64,000 nt of DNA from contig RSEE01000074.1 in the NCBI GenBank assembly GCA_003971905.1, forward strand, positions 186,001 to 250,000. The letters are read 5' to 3'. The number at the start of each line of letters is the position of its first letter. Positions within the stretch are counted from its first letter, which is position 1. Below the pieces are notes generated by a model. The model made no database searches and was not told the DNA's origin. It was given only the letters and a program-made list of their open reading frames with translations. The position numbers were made by a program, and so were the translations under genes. Source of the DNA: Moniliella sp. 'wahieum' (Eukaryota; Basidiomycota; Moniliellomycetes; Moniliellales; Moniliellaceae). This document shows, piece by piece, positions 60,401 to 64,000 of the stretch.

Positions 60401-62694
60401 TCATGCGGTCTCCAGCTTGCGATTCAAAAGCAAAACTTTAGACTTACCAAGCAGTTCGGGCACACCCTTGAGAGAGGGAAGGTACCCCGCGTCATAGCAA
60501 ATGACTGCGCCGTCGATTTTACCATGCCCTGGACGTTCCGAGTCCACCAATTCAGTAGGCCAAGCCAGCTCGGTGCCGGTGGAGGCGACAAAGGCGGCCG
60601 AGTCGAGCTCAAGAACACGAATGTTCTCTGCAGCAGACTGATCAAGGACGCAGCGGATGGCGTAGGCACGGATTTGGTTGCTAATCAGGGTTGGACGGGA
60701 CAAACCGTACTGCCGCAACCCCTTGCGAATGACGGACGTCTTACCCACAGACCGTTGTCCCACGATTGCGACGCCCATCGTACGGACACCGTCATCGTCC
60801 AATAGATTCTTTTGACTCCGACTGTGGCTGCGTGCCCGAACTCCGGGCGGAGTGGTAGTGGGGAGGCCGTGGGAGATGGCCTTGGGGTGGAGGGGACTGC
60901 CCGAAGAGGGTCATAAGAGGATGAAGTGAGTTGCGAGCTATTGGTCAAAGTGGCCACAGACGACTTTTCCGTCAAACTCGGTCCTCCAGATGTATCCTCA
61001 AGCGGGCGTCCCAGCCGGTTTTGCTCCCGTGCGGCCTTGAAGCGCGAGGCAAAGTTTGACCCTGTTTGATCCGTCGAAGGCGCCAAGGCTTGCAATGCCG
61101 AGAGTGGCATGGCGCCCCCGCGAGGACGCAATGCCAAAGTAGACGCTGAGCTTTGGTTTGACAAAGTATGACCCCGTCTTCGCGTTCATCATCGAGTTGC
61201 TCTGTGGCAGTCATGCTGCGCTCCAATTCAGTTGGTTTCAGGGTGGAATCACCGTCGGGGGTGTCACATTCTCCCTGGCCAACGAGCTGCCAGCATGGTT
61301 GGGTGTGCGGCTATGCCGCCTGGACTGACCAAGCATAGAACTCTCCTCATCCTGCGCGGCAGAGATGGAGGATGAACTTGATGAGCGAGCTGAGAGACTT
61401 TCCTCGCCCTGTCCAAACGACGGCACGACCATCACTCCTCCGTTCAGATCCGATCCACTGGTGACCGACGCAGAGCCAGAATCTTTGGCTCCGGACCCCA
61501 AAGGGAGGGACGACACCAGACCACGAGCCCGAGCCCGAGCCCGCGTGCGGACATTGCTTGGTTTCACGGACGAGGGTAGAGGATTCGAGTCGGACTCGGC
61601 GTCGAATAGCGCACTCCTGCTCCATGCCCGGTCTTGGCACTGCTCAAAGACGTGCGGCCAGATCCAGCCAAGGACGGGGCTGCCGCTATATCTTCCCTCC
61701 CTCGACTCAGGCTGCTCGTAGGACGAGACGAGTGACGGGCCGACGAGCTGGCAAGAGATATGTTGCCCGAGTCGGGGTTGGTCGCCTCCAGTTCCAAGCT
61801 GCCTCGAGGTGTTGTATCGTCACGAGCAGATGCTGCGGCGGTTACGCCAGCCCGGGCACGTGAAGCTCGGGCGGAAGCCCTTTGGCTGCGGGGTAAAGAA
61901 GGAATAAGCTGGGGCTGGATTCACTAAGCAGTCCGGCGGGCGACAAGGGCATGGGCATTTTACCTGGAGTGGTGGCAGCGATGCGTTTCTTCCCGCCCCG
62001 TGGGGCCAAGGGGGTAGGAGCAGGCAAATCGAGTGCTGGAAGGTGGGTGGCAGACGCGATCGAGGGAGTGATGGAAGAGCGAAGGGAGGGCTGGGGCGAT
62101 TGGGTGCTGGAGGGCAGTAGCTTGACGGTTGTAGGTGGCAATTGGCCGGTGCGAACTGGTAGTGTGGTGGGTCGAGTGGGCAGATCATCTTCCTCGGCTC
62201 CGCTGGTCTCATCGCTGCGGTGGCGGTGATGATGTTGGGGTTGGGCATGGTGTTTACGGGTGTTGCGCTGGGATGTGAGGGATGGGTCGCGGGTGCTGCT
62301 GGGCGAGGCCAAGACAGCAGAGGGAGAAAGGGAGGTGGGGGCGGGGATGGGGCGTCAGCGGGCGGGCGTCAGCGGAGGGCAAAGGGGCACCGGTGTGAGG
62401 CAGGGTGAGGCGGATATGGGGCGTTCGGGTGTCGGGGGCAGATGCGCGGTCGACGGAGTACGCTGGGTGGGACGGGGCAGGGGTGACAGAGGAGCGGTTG
62501 CGCCTGCCGAAGGCGGACGAGCCGCGGCGGAGCCAGTCAAAGTCGCGCCAGCTGGAGGCAGAGGTGGGAGGGGCGGCAGGGGGGGCGCGGCTGCTGGCGT
62601 TGCTGGAGCGGAGGGATGGAGCGGGGGCGGAGTTGTCGGGGGCAGAGGCAAAGAGGCTCTGGCCGCCCGACTTGAATGCCTCCTTGAGCAGCAT
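57404..62694 (-). CDS. Ras-like GTPase domain fused to REM and RasGEF domains
   Basis: The start at 62694 gives MLLKEAFKSGGQSLFASAP, followed by a long Ser/Pro-rich N-terminus (62690-60850). A P-loop GTPase domain then appears: TMGVAIVGQRSVGKTSVIRK (G1), NIRVLELDSAAFVASTG, LVDSERPGHGKIDGAVICYD (near G3). An intron with a GTAAGT donor near 60449 leads to HKAHIPTIVLACKSD (G4-like) and GVTECSTA (G5-like). An acidic linker follows (EDEDDAGDMLQHVS). A likely REM/RasGEF_N segment (FSLLCWFFYRAFASTRAASV, ALVRHGLMRLVTVFHDWSAV) lies near 59100-59420. The RasGEF catalytic part reads THFNYTSAWVVSMILAKP, LRVLNNYNTLYAVLAGLDSS, SIHRLKSTRAIIQENKELPQ, IPFIGVHPRH and VHWRKFALMDDAISTLTKAQ. It ends VPILEEE, intron 57558-57491, MAYETSLALEPKSSPSTAQ, TGA 57404-57406. 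Several shifts are present; one gene is favoured over two by the continuous order and single start. Confidence 0.82.
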
Positions 62695-63196
62695 GGCCGA
62701 CGGCAGAGAGGGAGGAGGGGGGAGGAGTGGCGGTGGCGGTGGCGGTGGCGGTGGGGTGTGGCGGGAAGGTGCGGGACGGGACGGGACGGGACGGGACGCG
62801 ACGGATGGGGCCCGAGGCCTGAGGCCTTTTGCGGAGGGCAGGACCCAGGCGGCTGTGGGAGTGGGGAGAGGGGGTGGGTGCAAGGGGAGAGATCGCGCAA
62901 AGCCGAAACGACGCACATGCGTCCCACGCCGCAGCCCACTCGACGCCCGCCCGACACTGGCGCCGCACCAGCGCAGCGCTGGGCGGTAGTGGACTCGTGG
63001 GTAGTCACTTCCTATATCACTCACGCCCGCAGTCACTAGGCAGGCTCAGGCCGCAGGCCCAGCACCTGCACCCACCCCCGTCCGATCCTCACTCGTTCCT
63101 CGGCATCAGCGCGAGGCGCTGCTCAGCGCTCAGGCTCAGCCGCTCCCCGGCCGTCGGTGGCGAAGCTGACCTGTGACCTGGTGATCCACCTAGTGC
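62695..63196. promoter_or_regulatory. Divergent 5' region of the RasGEF gene
   Basis: About 500 bases. Near the gene start are a GGCGGTGGCGGT hexamer tract (62731-62754) and a GACGGGACGGGACGGGACGGGAC tract (62778-62800). Further out, GCGCTGCTCAGCGCTCAGGCTCAGCCGCTC (63115-63145) is another member of the CTCAGGC word family. Confidence 0.4.
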
Positions 63197-64000
63197 ATGA
63201 CCGCCAACACTGCCGCTGTCCTGCCCATTGTAAGTCGCCTCACTTTGCGCCTTTGTCTGCTCACCGGTGCTCACCGCTGAGTGGCTGGCATATGTGGCAT
63301 GCGCCCGCGAGCCACAGACACTGACTAGCGAAGCTTCCAGTCACTACCCATTAGCCACTAGCCAAGTGGCCCACCCCACGCACCACACCAGTCTTGCACC
63401 ACGCCCCCTTTACCCCACAGCAGGCCACACGCGGTAGCTCCTTTTCCTTTCCAGCGCCCTCTGTCCTCTCCGTGCTACAGAAACGGGAAGGACGGAAGCC
63501 CCCTTGGCTTCAAAAGCATCAAGCTCCAGCTCTGTCTGCATTCATGCAATCCATCATCCATCATCCAACGTGTGTTGGCGCCGGCCATACCAACCTACAT
63601 ACACCCGGCTGCCTCGCTTTACGCGTGGTCTTCTCGGCCCCTTCTGGCAACGCGGCATCCGCGTTACACCCACCCTACCCGCGGAAACAGGCCAACGCAT
63701 GCTGGCAGTTGCCCTGTTCCCACCGGCCGCCTTCACCTGAGGGAGGGAGGAAGCCTCTCTGAGAGATTGGCTGTCTCGGATATAGAGACGAGTATTACTA
63801 CCGAGAGGGAAATGTTGGCCTATAGAAAGCCAGATAAGTCGAAAAGAATGAGAACCTTGTGATAGATTTGAGCCGAAGGCTCTGGGTGCAGAAGCATCTA
63901 TATGTAGGGCGTCGGACTATAGGAACAGGGCAGGTGAGGCACGCACAAGAGAAAATAGAGGGAGGGCAGATGCAGGGTCACAGGGGCTGTGCCATCACAC
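63197..64000 (+). CDS. Possible first exon(s) of a gene running off the right edge
   Basis: ATG 63197 gives MTANTAAVLPI followed by a strong donor GTAAGT at 63230. A possible acceptor CCCCACAG (ending at 63420) would continue in phase with QATRGSSFSFPAPSVLSVLQ and a basic stretch, open to 63762. This geometry (short first exon, classic donor) fits other genes here. No family is recognised, and the 190-base intron is longer than most in the window. Beyond 63762 nothing is supported. Confidence 0.3.

Overview
This 64-kb window is GC-rich nuclear DNA from a fungus, most likely a basidiomycete and perhaps a smut-type one (Ustilaginomycotina). The evidence is gene density, short introns (about 60-160 nt) with GTAYGT donors and TACTAAC/TACTAAT branch points, long Ser/Pro/Ala-rich disordered proteins, and the family set: a GCK-III/Don3-type kinase, Mub1, Rvs167, and a GTPase-RasGEF. 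The species assignment is inference only. I found no rRNA, convincing tRNA, CRISPR array or plasmid feature.

Layout, left to right. 0-17 kb: a possible mitochondrial protein cut by the left edge (-), dihydroxyacetone kinase (-), a doubtful small gene (+), Arp2/3 subunit ARPC3 (-), an F-box-like protein (-), a Pmp3/Sna-type proteolipid with a PPGY tail (+), a GCK-III kinase (+), a low-complexity protein (+) and a Zn2Cys6-like regulator (-). 17-21.3 kb is gene-poor. 21.3-30.7 kb: an unknown conserved-looking protein (+), the BAR-SH3 protein Rvs167 (-), MYND protein Mub1 (+, divergent from Rvs167) and a disordered protein with three copies of a ~36-residue repeat (+). 31.6-47 kb: a low-complexity protein (+), COQ10 (+), a membrane protein (-), a TENA/THI-4-like protein (-), a Myb-like protein (-), eIF2B-gamma GCD1 (+), a Ser-rich protein with GTS repeats (-) and ribosomal protein eL43 (+). 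47-48 kb: EMC4 (-). 48-52.2 kb is a second gene-poor, more AT-rich block. 52.2-62.7 kb: a Ser-rich protein (+), TFIIH/CAK assembly factor TFB3 (-) and a very large protein joining a Ras-like GTPase domain to REM and RasGEF domains (-).

Most genes are unrelated housekeeping or signalling functions, with no metabolic cluster. Themes that recur are actin and endocytosis (ARPC3, Rvs167), ubiquitin (Mub1, the F-box protein, the PPGY proteolipid), small-GTPase signalling (the RasGEF fusion, the kinase) and mitochondria (COQ10, the edge gene).

A strong technical signal overlies everything. Nearly every long conserved gene is broken by one-base shifts, usually where one C or G (sometimes A) is missing from a short homopolymer, while the family similarity resumes immediately in another frame. 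Short RPL43 is intact. This looks like uncorrected long-read sequence rather than a window of pseudogenes, so CDS coordinates below are outer limits of each gene, introns are named where I could place them, and start/stop calls in low-complexity genes are approximate.
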